A stretch of DNA of 64,000 nucleotides from Phialocephala subalpina (taxonomy: Eukaryota; Ascomycota; Leotiomycetes; Helotiales; Mollisiaceae). A model generated the notes under the pieces. The model saw only the letters and a list, made by a program, of their open reading frames with translations. It was not told the origin of the DNA and made no database searches. Both the position numbers and the translations under genes were made by a program. The DNA lies in assembly GCA_900073065.1 (NCBI GenBank), contig FJOG01000008.1, positions 500,985-564,984 of the forward strand. The letters are read 5' to 3'. Of the stretch, positions 11,350 through 21,300 are shown in pieces. How positions within the stretch are numbered: the first letter of the stretch is position 1; each line of letters opens with the position of its first letter.

Positions 11350-12573
11350 ATGATGAATTCAACTTTGGCTTGCACGACGGCTTTCTCTCCAATAGACGGG
11401 CCCAATGGATACGACAGCGATGAACCGTTAGCGCGCGTACTCTCATTTGGTGTCGAGCTGGAGTTCTCAATCCTCACGCTAAAAGCAGGCCAGAAGGACC
11501 CTAATCCAAAAGATGATCGCATCGTGTATGGAATTGTCCCACCAACTGATCCTCAGCGGGTAGACTACCAGTATGTATGCGAAGATAGAGTCAAGGAACA
11601 TCTGGCGAACAATCTGAACGAAACTTTCAATGCCTTGGAAGTTCAATCGACCAAGAGTACCGTTGCACCACAACAATTCTGGGCTTTTGGAGGCAACATC
11701 AAAGGTAAAGGAAGTCGAAACCCAGACGGATCAGAAAGGACACCACTCGGAGAGTGGATCATTACGCAAGACCCCTCAATTATTCCACCAAAACACCCTG
11801 TGTACGAATTCTTTCCCATCGAAGTCAACAGTCCCGCTTTCCTGTTTTCTGAGGCAGCTGTTTATCAGGTGCAAGAGGTCGTTGCCCACTTGAATAATAC
11901 GTACAGGATCAACATCAACGAGACATGTGGCTTGCATCTCCACATCGGCAGCAAGCATGCTGGATTTTCTTTCCCGCACTTGAGAAAAATATGCGCCGTG
12001 TTCTGGACATTCGAGCCTTGCTTTTACTACCTGGCCAACGAAAGTCGATGGGCTAATGATGAGTGCCCATTTATGACCCAGAAATCGAACTTGATGCAGC
12101 TTCTCCGGGCAGAAGGTAAGTCGCACTCAGAATGCCTGCAGGAAGGTCTCGAGATGATCCTCTCTACAAGTTCCGTTGACGAGCTCATCAACCTCCTTAC
12201 TTGGACAGAACATCGTCTTGGATTCAACCTCAGAAATCTATACGAAAATCCTCCCCACGGTTTCCCAGAGAAGGCGAAGAGGACTATTGAGGTCAGATTT
12301 CACGAGGGTAGCCTAGATCCCCAAGACATCTACCATTGGACTCATCTGTTTCACGGCTTCATCCAATTTGCCGAGTACGTGAATACATCGAGCCTCGAGA
12401 AGTGGCTACGAGAACATACCAGAGACACTGAAAACAATCCATTTCAGCTTCTTAACGCATTGAAGCTGCATCATCAAGCTTGGTATTACGAGATAAAGAC
12501 CAAGCATCGCTGGTCGAAGACTGGTAAAGTAGATCTGTCGGCAATCATAGCGCTGGCCACAAAACAATTATGA
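11350..12573 (+). CDS. Amidoligase-fold protein
   Basis: A single exon of 407 aa starting at the first of two adjacent ATGs. Signatures of the amidoligase (COOH-NH2 ligase, glutamine-synthetase-like) fold are visible: SFGVELEFSI near residue 35, GEWIITQDPS near 135, FPIEVNSPAF near 155, GLHLHIGSK near 195, and EVRFHEGSLDP near 315. These provide the Glu/His residues that would bind Mg-ATP. Fungal members commonly occur as orphan genes and are proposed to form amide bonds on peptides or small molecules; no substrate is known. Neighbours give no pathway hint. Confidence 0.85.
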   Translation: MMNSTLACTTAFSPIDGPNGYDSDEPLARVLSFGVELEFSILTLKAGQKDPNPKDDRIVYGIVPPTDPQRVDYQYVCEDRVKEHLANNLNETFNALEVQSTKSTVAPQQFWAFGGNIKGKGSRNPDGSERTPLGEWIITQDPSIIPPKHPVYEFFPIEVNSPAFLFSEAAVYQVQEVVAHLNNTYRININETCGLHLHIGSKHAGFSFPHLRKICAVFWTFEPCFYYLANESRWANDECPFMTQKSNLMQLLRAEGKSHSECLQEGLEMILSTSSVDELINLLTWTEHRLGFNLRNLYENPPHGFPEKAKRTIEVRFHEGSLDPQDIYHWTHLFHGFIQFAEYVNTSSLEKWLREHTRDTENNPFQLLNALKLHHQAWYYEIKTKHRWSKTGKVDLSAIIALATKQL

Positions 12574-13231
12574 CCTCAAATTGGAATATATTCAAGACAG
12601 CCTACAGGTTTGAGGTATCCATGATATACGAACTTAGCACGGATCATGAATACAAATTTTCTTCTCCTCAACACTTTTGACATAAGGCACGTGACTTTCC
12701 AATTTTCAAAAAAAAACTTCATCGATTGATTTTACATTGACTTGTGAAAGACTTCAAATATCGCTCTCTTCGTATGAATAAGCCAAATTCTATTCGTACC
12801 TTTTCTACTTCAACGCCAGCCAAGTGTCACCACACCCCTCGCTAATTTCACCCCGCCATCCCACCCCCTTTTCCGACATCATTCTTTTCCAAGTCAACAC
12901 TGCAGTTGCTCTTAAACTCCTTGGAAGCAAGAGCTTTATACGAAATTTTCGGGGAAAGACCCCTTCTTTCGCGAATACGAGATATCCAAGCATCCCCCAT
13001 GCCAGCCGGCTGCCGGAAAGTGCGGAGGGCGATCATTTCAACAAATATACTTTCGCCAAGCCTATCAATTCATCACTCAAAAGTATAAATTAAAATTTCA
13101 CCAAGCTCCTTAGTCCTTCTTCCTCTCTTCCTCACTTTCATTCTTCCACAAACCCTCACTAAGCATCAAAATACCTCATTCCTTACCAGCCAACACTCGG
13201 CACCACACTCTTTCACAACACCTCATTCACC
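12574..13231 (+). promoter_or_regulatory. Intergenic; TATA and CT-rich leader of secreted-protein gene
   Basis: No gene is seen. The last 150 bp before the ATG at 13232 contain AGTATAAATT near 13080, a plausible TATA element, followed by a pyrimidine-rich CT/CA leader typical of strongly expressed fungal genes. This promoter reading is an inference from sequence alone. Confidence 0.35.
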
Positions 13232-13721
13232 ATGCGTACCTCAACCCTCCTCCCTCTCGCCCTCGCGATAATTCCATCACTAGCTCAAAACACCTCCCTC
13301 CCAATAAACATCACGAACGTCGAGTCCGTAGACCAGTCAACCCGAGTCGGACAACTGGCATACGGAGCATCGAATCTAGATTTTGGGTACTCTGCTGGAG
13401 CTGGGATTAATTTTGGGAACGGTACCTTGCCCCATCCTTCCCTCCTCTCTCGTTCTTCTTTCTTTCCTTCTCCGGATCGCTCGCTTCGTTCGGGAGATGG
13501 CTGATATTCTTATGGCAGGCACACTCGGCGGAGGATTCAACGCCGGAATCCCAGGACAAAGCGAAGGTGCATTAGGAGGAGGATGGACACTCACCGGAAA
13601 GAACTTGACCTTCGGGCTTGGAGGTGTTTATAATAATGTTTCGTTTAATGTGGCGGTGATTGGGGATAAGGTAACGGGGAAGATTACTGTGCAGGTTAAT
13701 GGGAAGGATGTTGCGCTGTGA
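13232..13721 (+). CDS. Small secreted, potentially N-glycosylated protein
   Basis: Two exons (13232-13421 and 13519-13721) give 130 aa; the 97-bp intron joins GGG-AAC-G to GC-ACA-CTC. Residues 1-18 form a clear signal peptide ending SLA before QNTS. The mature part is Gly/Asn-rich with five N-x-S/T sequons (NTS, NIT, NGT, NLT, NVS) and a GGGFNAG...GGGWTLTGK repeat-like core, and contains no cysteine. The pattern suggests a compact beta-rich secreted protein. I do not recognise the family; a wall-associated or effector-like role is possible, with no direct support. Confidence 0.75.
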
Positions 13722-13840
13722 GATCTGAATCGATGGATTTAGAATTGTAGGACGCTTGTCAAAACATAGAATGAAGGCTGTTCCAGTATTCCACAAGTCA
13801 TGGTACATTAAGAGCGGGGAGGACTTTGTGTTCCGAACTC

Positions 13841-15400
13841 TTAGCAAATAGTAAAGATCTCCGCCTTTGCTCCCATGCTCATCATGGCTTCGCCGTCCAT
13901 CATTTTGTCGAGATAGGTTACTCCCATTTCGAATCTCAAACATTCTTCCTCCCCCGACAAACCTTAAGATAAAAGGGATATCTCCACCTGAGAAGACGAC
14001 AACCACATCGCCGACCCTAAGATCCAGATGACTAAGGCCAACATAACCGCACTTGGTACGAAAACCACTCTGCTGAAATCAAAACCTAACATGGAGAATC
14101 ATTGGAGATGGTCTTTCATGTCTGTAGCCCTAATCATACTTTGCATAAACAGCGCCCGTATGCGATCGAATATGAAATGCGTTTCGGTGAGACTCTCCTC
14201 ATCTGACTGGATTTCCGGACTTCCGGTAATTCCAAGGTGACGTTTCAACTTCTGAAATCCTGCCAGACATGTGTCCGGTCTTGACCGCCTCAAAGTCCCT
14301 TCAACAAACTCTAGGTCCTGAATGATGGTGCGTGCCGTTTCAGTTTCTGATCGATCGTGACATACTAATGGATTCGCGAACGAAAGGGGCAACGAAAAAG
14401 CAGTCCGTTCTGGAAAGAGAGGCGTTCGAGATAGCATCGTCTATTGCAGTTCCGGCAAGTATTATGGAGTTGATATACACTCCTGCTGGCTCAACGAATT
14501 TTCAAGCACCATCTTCGGGAAAGTGGACTGAGTGTATCGATGACGCCGATGCTGAGAATGGAATGTCGATTTCGGCGAGTGCAAGCGGTGAGCTCTGGAG
14601 CCGGAGTTGGGTGTTCAAGTTCCAGTCACAGACCCGGGATGGTAGGCCGTTTGCTTCGTATCTTGATGGTCGGATTATCAAGACGTCCAGGTCTCCGTTC
14701 CTAAGCAAGGCTCTTGATACGTCTAAGCAAATATTTGTAGGCTTATAAGCTTCCGAATGATCTACCCTGATACCGAGCTCTTGGCTGTCTTTTGCAAGAC
14801 CTAGGAGAGCAGAGATTTTGTCTCTCTCATCAGACGCTTGCAATCTTGAGGAATAGTTGACACCAGTGAGCGCTTGTCTCAGCAAGGACAGCAATTTTAG
14901 AGATAAGCCATCGTATTCGGCTGGGGATTTGTAGCGCCTTCGGAAATTCAACATCTTCGCTATGGCGGGACACCCAGCAAATGCCATTTTGGTCTGTTCT
15001 GCCACAGTCTCGGCTTCGATGGACTTGTTCTCTTGAGAAAAGAATTCTATTTCCTTGACGTGAAAGTGACGCAGAAGAAACGAGGCCACAAGCCTGATAC
15101 GATCAAACGAAATTATCTTGCTACCGCAGTAAAAAGTCGCGTCCTTTGCAACTGACAATTCTTGGACCACCCATACACGACGCCACCATGAGCGGTTGCT
15201 GAAGGAGTACTGTGCCTCGAATGGGAAACGGTTGATTTTGGCGATACATCCCTCCTCGTCCGATCCTCTCGAAAGCTCGATCGACGTGCATCTCCCCTCA
15301 ATCAATCTGACGATGAGATTTTCCAACTCGGTGACTCATCTTGTGGCTTCTGCAAGCTCCCGAAGCATCATGGAATTTTTCCCCCGTGTACAACAGAACA
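13841..15400 (-). pseudogene. Broken HET-domain (heterokaryon incompatibility) gene
   Basis: The longest open piece (15326-14502) has the second half of a HET domain: SWWRRVWVVQELSVAKDATF, then SDERDKISALLGLAKDS. The frame continues past in-frame TGA codons at 15338-15336 (after MMLRELAEATR) and 14504-14502 (before KFVEPAGVYINSIILAGTA). It then breaks by frameshift before TARTIIQDLEFVEGTL and again between VGDVVVVFSGGDIPFILRFV and YLDKMMDGEAM. The last piece ends in AEIFTIC with a stop at 13843-13841, the usual HET C-terminus. The N-terminal half of the HET domain is not found upstream. Intact HET proteins trigger cell death on non-self fusion. Stops of the TGG/CGA-to-TGA type fit repeat-induced or deamination-type mutation. 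Confidence 0.85.
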
Positions 15401-15583
15401 GAACAGAAAGGATGCACTAAAATCAAATGACAGAGCAGAAAAGATTACCAACATTGGTATGCCCACTGTGTGCTGCAGGGACACAAGGAGGCGTAGAGAG
15501 CGAGCTTGGAATAATGAAGGATGAAGAATTTAAGAGAACCATGATCGTTGATACGAAAAAGAAGAAGGAAAACTCCAAAACTC

Positions 15584-16083
15584 AATGCAAGACTTAAAGA
15601 AGGAATCCATCAAAACGACAAACTGGCAAAGAAGGAAGCTACTGCCATAAAACTCCTTTGCAACAATGCGATGTGACCAGCCCCCTTCATCAAACAATCT
15701 TCTATTGACTTCGAAAAGGCCCAAAGCTCTCTAAACAAAGCCCCCAACACTCCTCTATTACGTTCTCTTAGACAATGGCCTTACCAAATAACACAACACC
15801 TAACCTCACAACTCTCCCTCGCCTCCTTCACCTAATGCAAGACTTAAAGAAGGAATCCATCAAAACGACAAACTGGCAAAGAAGGAAGCTACTGCCATAA
15901 AACTCCTTTGCAACAATGCGATGTGACCAGCCCCCTTCATCAAACAATCTTCTATTGACTTCGAAAAGGCCCAAAGCTCTCTAAACAAAGCCCCCAACAC
16001 TCCTCTATTACGTTCTCTTAGACAATGGCCTTACCAAATAACACAACACCTAACCTCACAACTCTCCCTCGCCTCCTTCACCT
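15584..16083. repeat. Perfect 250-bp tandem duplication
   Basis: Bases 15584-15833 and 15834-16083 are identical by eye over 250 bp, in direct, head-to-tail orientation with no spacer. The right copy overlaps the last nine codons and stop of the AsaB-like gene (stop at 16056-16058). The copies contain no evident gene. Perfect identity means either a very recent duplication or an assembly artefact. Confidence 0.9.
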
Positions 16084-16928
16084 GCCTTCTCCCTATGCGT
16101 CTCCCCCTCCCCTCCCCCAATCGTAGGAAACAACACGTCAAAATCCACATAATCCCCTTTAGGAAACGTACTACAATCACCCACCGCCAACGGATCCCGT
16201 AAAACCTTCTTCAGGGGCCGCCAAACACTAAACATCGCCCATCTTGGACCCGTGTAATTCCCATTCTTGCCGATTTCAGACAATTCGATGCCTTTAGATT
16301 TGAGGATAGCGTCTTCTGCGGAAATGATTTCTTGCGCAAGCTCAGTAGCCTTCGGATGGTACTTTCTGAGATGGGTACGAGCTCCTTCAGGCGCTAAATC
16401 GAGATGGACTTTTGGTGCTGGACTCGCGCCCGTACCTTTGCCTACGCCTATCAGTTTTGGGAAATCATCAATCTCACTCTCATCTTCCCCCTCTGCGTTT
16501 TCATCACTCTTATCTTGTGAACGAGCCAACCCGTCTACCTCGGTATGGAGATTATTCCGGATTACGACTTGGTCTGTGTAGACTTTTCTTCCGCCCGTGA
16601 CTTTGAGTAACATCTCTTCGATCTCTTTGATATACACCTCCCTCAACACCGTTGGATCGTTCCATGATGAGTGGATGTAGGGTGGTGAGAAGACAGCTGA
16701 TGGGGACCGAACAGCGCGGAAGCCGTGCTTGTTGAGTGAGAATGGAGATTTGGAATCGGGGGTGTCGGGGAGGGACATTGAGGATTTGATGTCGATGATT
16801 GGAAGGGACTGGACATCGCCGAAGGAGGCGAGGGGTGGGAGGTGATACAGATGGGGTGAGGGCTCGACCTTGCTACCTCGCGATAAGTACCGAAAGGTTG
16901 CATATGTTGGTTTTTCTATCGAGGCCAT
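16056..16928 (-). CDS. Short AsaB/GA4-desaturase-like protein, C-terminus apparently missing
   Basis: I start the gene at the ATG at 16928 (MASIEKPTYATFRYL), giving 290 aa; an upstream ATG at 17087 would add 53 residues of poor composition. Family features are NKHGFRAVRSPSA, the REVYIKEIEEMLLKVTGGRKV helix with VVIRNN, APKVHLDLAPEGARTHLRKY (an H-x-D pair as in this non-heme-iron-like family) and MFSVWRPLKKVLRDPLAV. Full-length relatives (AsaB of the aspergillic acid cluster; GA4 desaturase and cephem-methoxylase-like) continue with a further segment containing WYY and HTAF-P motifs. Here the protein ends soon after the FDVLFPT motif, so it may be inactive or specialised. The 3' end lies in the tandem duplication. 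Confidence 0.7.
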   Translation of the reverse strand: MASIEKPTYATFRYLSRGSKVEPSPHLYHLPPLASFGDVQSLPIIDIKSSMSLPDTPDSKSPFSLNKHGFRAVRSPSAVFSPPYIHSSWNDPTVLREVYIKEIEEMLLKVTGGRKVYTDQVVIRNNLHTEVDGLARSQDKSDENAEGEDESEIDDFPKLIGVGKGTGASPAPKVHLDLAPEGARTHLRKYHPKATELAQEIISAEDAILKSKGIELSEIGKNGNYTGPRWAMFSVWRPLKKVLRDPLAVGDCSTFPKGDYVDFDVLFPTIGGGEGETHREKAGEGGEGEL

Positions 16929-17949
16929 TATGATCAATGGCTGCTTTTGAAAGCGTTCTGAGATTGGATGACGATAAGCTGTTTTTTCGGGATCATGAAA
17001 GAACGTGAAATGGATAAGAAGGGGAAGTGGGCTATTGATATAAAGGTGAGGTGAGATAAGCTGCAGTGCACTTGTGGCTTGTAGCATTTCGGCTGGTGAG
17101 GCCGATGCAAGAATGGGGGTTCAACAACAACAACAAATGAGCATCGCGATATCAACACAACTCAAGGGAGAACATACCCGATGGTCGATGAAGAAAGGGG
17201 TAGAAAGAAGCCGATATGGAAGCATGAAACAGCGCGAGAGACATTTGGCAGTACTTACTCAAGTGGGACAAGCTACACCAGGGAGCTATTCTATGCTCAA
17301 GAAGTCGAGCCATGAGATAAGAGCTTAGAAAGGGGATGTGGAAGTAATTGGACGTTAATAAACGTCAAATAGTCACCTAGAATCAAATATCGATCATTAC
17401 TTGATTATCGGGTGAATGGGGAGTGATTGGCCAACTTATGAATGTCCGAAGCTTAGTGAAGATATACTCCTCGATCGAAAATTCAAAATGATTAGGGACG
17501 TTGATGATTTGAATCTCCAAACTGGATTGAGATAATTAACACAGGGTGAATGTTGAGGAACAAAGCAGAACATAGGATCCCTACGAAGATGTGAAGTACA
17601 CATGGACATTGAGCTTGACTTGGATCTCCGAGGAATGGAAGGCGACTGGCCGCAACACAGATGTCCATGGGCAGGGCAGACATGCTCATCACTCAAAGTT
17701 ATCACCTACACATGGACATCGATGAAGACTCGGACCATCAAGGTAAGATAGCACAATCAATTACTTCGTACTGGTATATAGCAATGGCAAAAGCAGCAAC
17801 CCATACGCGTGAGGATGTACAAGAGGCAAGACAGCGCAGCCAACCACCAAAGCAGACCTTTTCAAATCAGACACGCCTCCGAACACCAACGACACTCCAA
17901 CCACATACATAAATCAGACAGACCGACGGGTAACAAAACCACACTCCTA
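16929..17949. other. Intergenic, no gene seen
   Basis: Only short overlapping frames occur. The phrase ACACATGGACAT is repeated near 17599 and 17708, too little to define a repeat. The region should contain the promoter of the AsaB-like gene and the 3' end of the next minus-strand gene. Confidence 0.5.
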
Positions 17950-19134
17950 CTAGTCATCGCCCTTATCACTTCCCGAAGCCCAGATTTCAAATCCTTCTTC
18001 CGCTTTCTCGATGGGCTGAAGTAAAGCAGCTTTGGGAGCGGCTTCGAAGCGGTCTCTCGACATCAAGGTATCGATGTCTAGTTGTGGGATGGCATCAACC
18101 TCAACCTCCTTGCCCTTGCCCTTTAGCTCAGCGCCGAAGTCAAAGCTCACTGGGACCTCTGCTTGTTCCTCACCCTCCTCCTCTTCAGAGTGAACTAAGA
18201 AGACAGACTCCCCATCACACCCCTCAGCATAGAAGTCCTCGGCTGCAAGATCACCAAGCGGCGCACGATCCAACTCAATCTTCCCCTCCTCCTCATCTCT
18301 CTTCCGTCTCGAAGCTCTAACTCTAGCCTTGATCTCATTCATCGACAACTCATTCCCCTCAACCTCATTCGTCAACACAGTACGAGTCTGCGAGATATCA
18401 TCCGGAGGAGGAACATTCTCCTTCCCTCTATTGTCGCGCTCACGAACACGACTCTCTTCATCAGAACTAATGTCAAGAGTACAAGCACCATGCTCCATCA
18501 AGTTCGTCGCCAGCTCCTCTTCCGTATCCTCATGGATATCGAAGAACCAGCTGTCCTTGACCTCTGGTGTATGCAACAATGGAATCGCAGAAAAGTCTGG
18601 CTCTGGCTTGGCAGAAGCTTGAGCCTGACGAGGAGTGTACGAAGGAATTGTTCCAGACAATGCAGCATCGATTGAGAATCCAAGGCCGGTGGAAGCAGGG
18701 ACAGCAGAGAACTTAGGAGGGTCGACACGTGTGAAAGGACTGTTCGTACGTCTGCGATTCAGAATACCGATACGCTTTCGTGTAGGGCTACGACCAGCAG
18801 GAGCAGACAGCGGTGTTGCTTTCGAGGTATTGATTCGTGGGGCAGGAGATCTCGCAGGGAGGATTGGTCGACGAGGAGACGTAACGGTAGGCTTGAGAGA
18901 GGAGAAATCGTTAGGAGAAGGCGGGGCGCGAGTTAGGAAATAATTGACTGGTTTCGCAAGGCCGTCTTTCCCAGATGGAGTTCCGTCGGGACATTTCGAT
19001 CGCTTTGGAGAGAGGAAGATGATGGGGTCGATATTTTCGCTGTTATCGTTGTCGGCTTCGAAGGATGTTGCCTTCCTCTTGCTTGGAGGAGACAGTGTGG
19101 ATGCGATTGCTAAAGGAGGGGATGTGAGATTCAT
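17950..19134 (-). CDS. Nuclear/cell-cycle-type disordered protein with KEN and D-box-like motifs
   Basis: I choose the ATG at 19134 (MNLTSPPLAIAST); the frame is open further upstream but that part is not protein-like. The product has 394 aa, single exon. The N-terminal half is basic and Ser/Pro-rich with SPKR and SPTRKR motifs that resemble CDK sites and nuclear localisation signals. A well-ordered-looking motif is DSWFFDIHEDTEEELATNLMEH near residue 200, followed by LDISSDEE, RGKENVPPPDD (KEN box) and RAPLGDLAAEDFYAEG (RxxL, D-box-like). KEN and D-boxes mark substrates of the anaphase-promoting complex, so periodic degradation is an inference. I do not recognise a named orthologue, though the WFFDIHEDT motif is conserved among related fungi as I recall. 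Confidence 0.75.
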   Translation of the reverse strand: MNLTSPPLAIASTLSPPSKRKATSFEADNDNSENIDPIIFLSPKRSKCPDGTPSGKDGLAKPVNYFLTRAPPSPNDFSSLKPTVTSPRRPILPARSPAPRINTSKATPLSAPAGRSPTRKRIGILNRRRTNSPFTRVDPPKFSAVPASTGLGFSIDAALSGTIPSYTPRQAQASAKPEPDFSAIPLLHTPEVKDSWFFDIHEDTEEELATNLMEHGACTLDISSDEESRVRERDNRGKENVPPPDDISQTRTVLTNEVEGNELSMNEIKARVRASRRKRDEEEGKIELDRAPLGDLAAEDFYAEGCDGESVFLVHSEEEEGEEQAEVPVSFDFGAELKGKGKEVEVDAIPQLDIDTLMSRDRFEAAPKAALLQPIEKAEEGFEIWASGSDKGDD

Positions 19135-20823
19135 GTTGATAGGACAATTGAGTGGGAGGTGATGTGGGGTTTGTGCATACCATTCTGACGATTCTTGAGG
19201 GAAGTGAGGTTCTGGAGTCGTGAACTGTTTAGTGGTGCGAAGGGCTGCCTCGCAGTTGCTAATTGTGTTGCCATTCTGATGTCGTTGGTGTTGATCGTTG
19301 AATTGATCCTTCTCAACCTGTCGAAACCTCAATCGAGAACCCAAGTACAGGCAGGCAGTAGACAAGTATCCTGAGCAGTAAACGCCACCAAGTAATTGTT
19401 CAATCAAACTTCAAGTTCAACTGCCCTCTCTACTGCGTCGAATTCCTGTCCGTATTGTTTGTTTATGCCCCTCCTCTGATGTCCTTTTCGCCCCAAACAA
19501 CAAGAATAGAAGAATCTGCCCGGAATGGGGGGAATGGACATATATCAAGCAGCGGCTCCAGCTTCGTTTCCCTCACACAAGTCTCAATGCTGCGCGCTGA
19601 GTGGCAAGGCGATTTCCGACCCAACGCAGGTTTCCTTTCTCGTGCTCGAAACCGCAGTAGCGCATGCACTGGACCGCGTCGAAGCGTGTACCGCACGCGT
19701 CAGGCTCCAATCGCTGTGAGTGCCTTATATGAGTGTCGACCAATCTCCGTCGTTGACTGGGATATACTTGGATATACTAGGATATGGGAGGAATGCCGGG
19801 GCGAGAACTTGAGGTGCATCAAGGTTCATGCGAATTTAATCTCAGTGAATGAGTGGACAAGATCTGGCGCCACCGGGGACCAACGCAGGGGGAAAGGATT
19901 TGTCTCGGCTGTGAGAGGCTAGTGCAGACACGCTCGACGCGAATATAAAAGGAGACCGCGATCCCTTCGTGAGCGAGACTTGCATAAAGTCGCGATCGAG
20001 GTAGCAGTCGTGCACTATGACTAGTTGTACTGTACATTATGCTTACTGAGAGTGGGCGCGAGACGAGGCCCAATTTCGGCGAGTGAGCTGTCTGAAGGCT
20101 CGAGGATATCCTTGGGTGAAGAAGTATATTCCGACTTCTATTCCTCATGTCTGCCACTTACGACCATCACTCACTCAGGCGTTGGCACACCTATCTCACC
20201 CACCATCTTCCTTCCCTCACTCTCACTCGCATTCAAATTCTCTTCACGCCAAGAAAATCCACCATCGCGTCACGCTCCTCTCGACCTGGTGGCCTCAGGA
20301 AAGTCCAACATCCCGCCCCGAAACCATACGGACGCGATTCTGCGACCCCATCACACTTTCCGTCACACCGAGAATCTCTGCAATCCAACCATCACGCATT
20401 TCTCGTTAACAACTGACGAGGCGATGCCATCATTCACTGCCTCTAGGTCAAGAGATTGACGACCTACCGAGTACAATTCTATTCCGGCTTACGATGCATT
20501 GAATATTAGTTGAGGTCGTGACCTATTGTAGCCACCAAGTGCATTACGTCTCACCAAGAGTGAGTTTCGTGAAGCAAAAGACATGTATTGCGTGAAGAAA
20601 GCTGCTGTCTATCGTGCCCCCATTACCCCGCGTAGTGTTCTCATCAAAGTCTGCTGGCTGTAACGATCGAGGTAACAGCAGACGCTGCTAGACGCAGAGC
20701 AGATCCCAGCGAACCGGTACAAAAAACCAGTGAAAAGCACGACGCAAGAAAAGTAAAGAGAAGCACACCGAGTAAAGCATGCCATCACCCGTCCGTCCCC
20801 TCAAGTAACCGTCGCTTCATCCC
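19135..20823. other. Long gap without a recognisable gene
   Basis: This 1.7-kb interval lies between the KEN-box gene and the 3' end of the SAM decarboxylase relic. Short frames on both strands do not resemble proteins, and no tRNA or clear repeat is seen. GATATACTTGGATATACTAGGATAT near 19760 is a short local repeat. Confidence 0.5.
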
Positions 20824-21300
20824 TTAATCAACCTCACCCTGTCGAGGACAACCACCCGTCCAACCCTCACGCTCATAGTACCGAAACACAAGATCATACC
20901 CATCGAAATCATGCACGATATACGATCCACCTTTCTATACCCTCTAGCCTTCTCCATCTTCGTCCTGCGGATCGCGCCCGCCTTCCCTCCATCACCAAGA
21001 CCTAATTCACGCACCTCGGTCTTCGCTTCAAACAACGTGATGCTGAAACGATCCGGCTTGAAGATTCTAACCACATGCTCAATCACTTCGCAAGTCTCGC
21101 GTCTAGTTTAGTGTTCTGGGACATCGGTTTCAAAAGATGGGTATGAGCATTGTAGTTCAGGTATAACGCGAACAGTGAAGTAATGCGTAGCTATGCCTAC
21201 TTAATCGGAAGCTGGAATCACGCCGTTAGCTAAGAAGCTGCAGGGCCTGAAAAGGCAAGCATCAACGCGTGCATCCGCGTATGTACTATGCAGACACACA
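20824..21300 (-). pseudogene. SPE2: Relic of S-adenosylmethionine decarboxylase (C-terminal half)
   Basis: Reading the minus strand from about 21300 shows ARVDACLFRPCSFLANGV, THYFTVRVIPELQCSYPSFE, CEVIEHVVRIFKPDRFSITL and, after a shift of frame, HDFDGYDLVFRYYEREGW, ending at a stop at 20826-20824. These match in order the conserved C-terminal half of fungal SAM decarboxylase proenzyme (polyamine biosynthesis: spermidine aminopropyl donor). It is broken by in-frame TAA codons at 21203-21201 and 21110-21108 and by an apparent 2-bp (TA) insertion near 20930. The N-terminal half with the Ser cleavage site is not visible, so this is a dead fragment and a functional copy must exist elsewhere. Confidence 0.85.

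Noticed and set aside
16056..19134. Possible secondary-metabolite cluster around the AsaB-like gene
   Set aside because: No synthase, oxidoreductase set, transporter or regulator is next to it; the neighbours are a broken HET gene and a nuclear-type protein.
19455..20459. Several plus-strand frames of 100-155 aa
   Set aside because: They overlap one another in different frames, have biased Ser/Arg/His composition and lack introns or family motifs.
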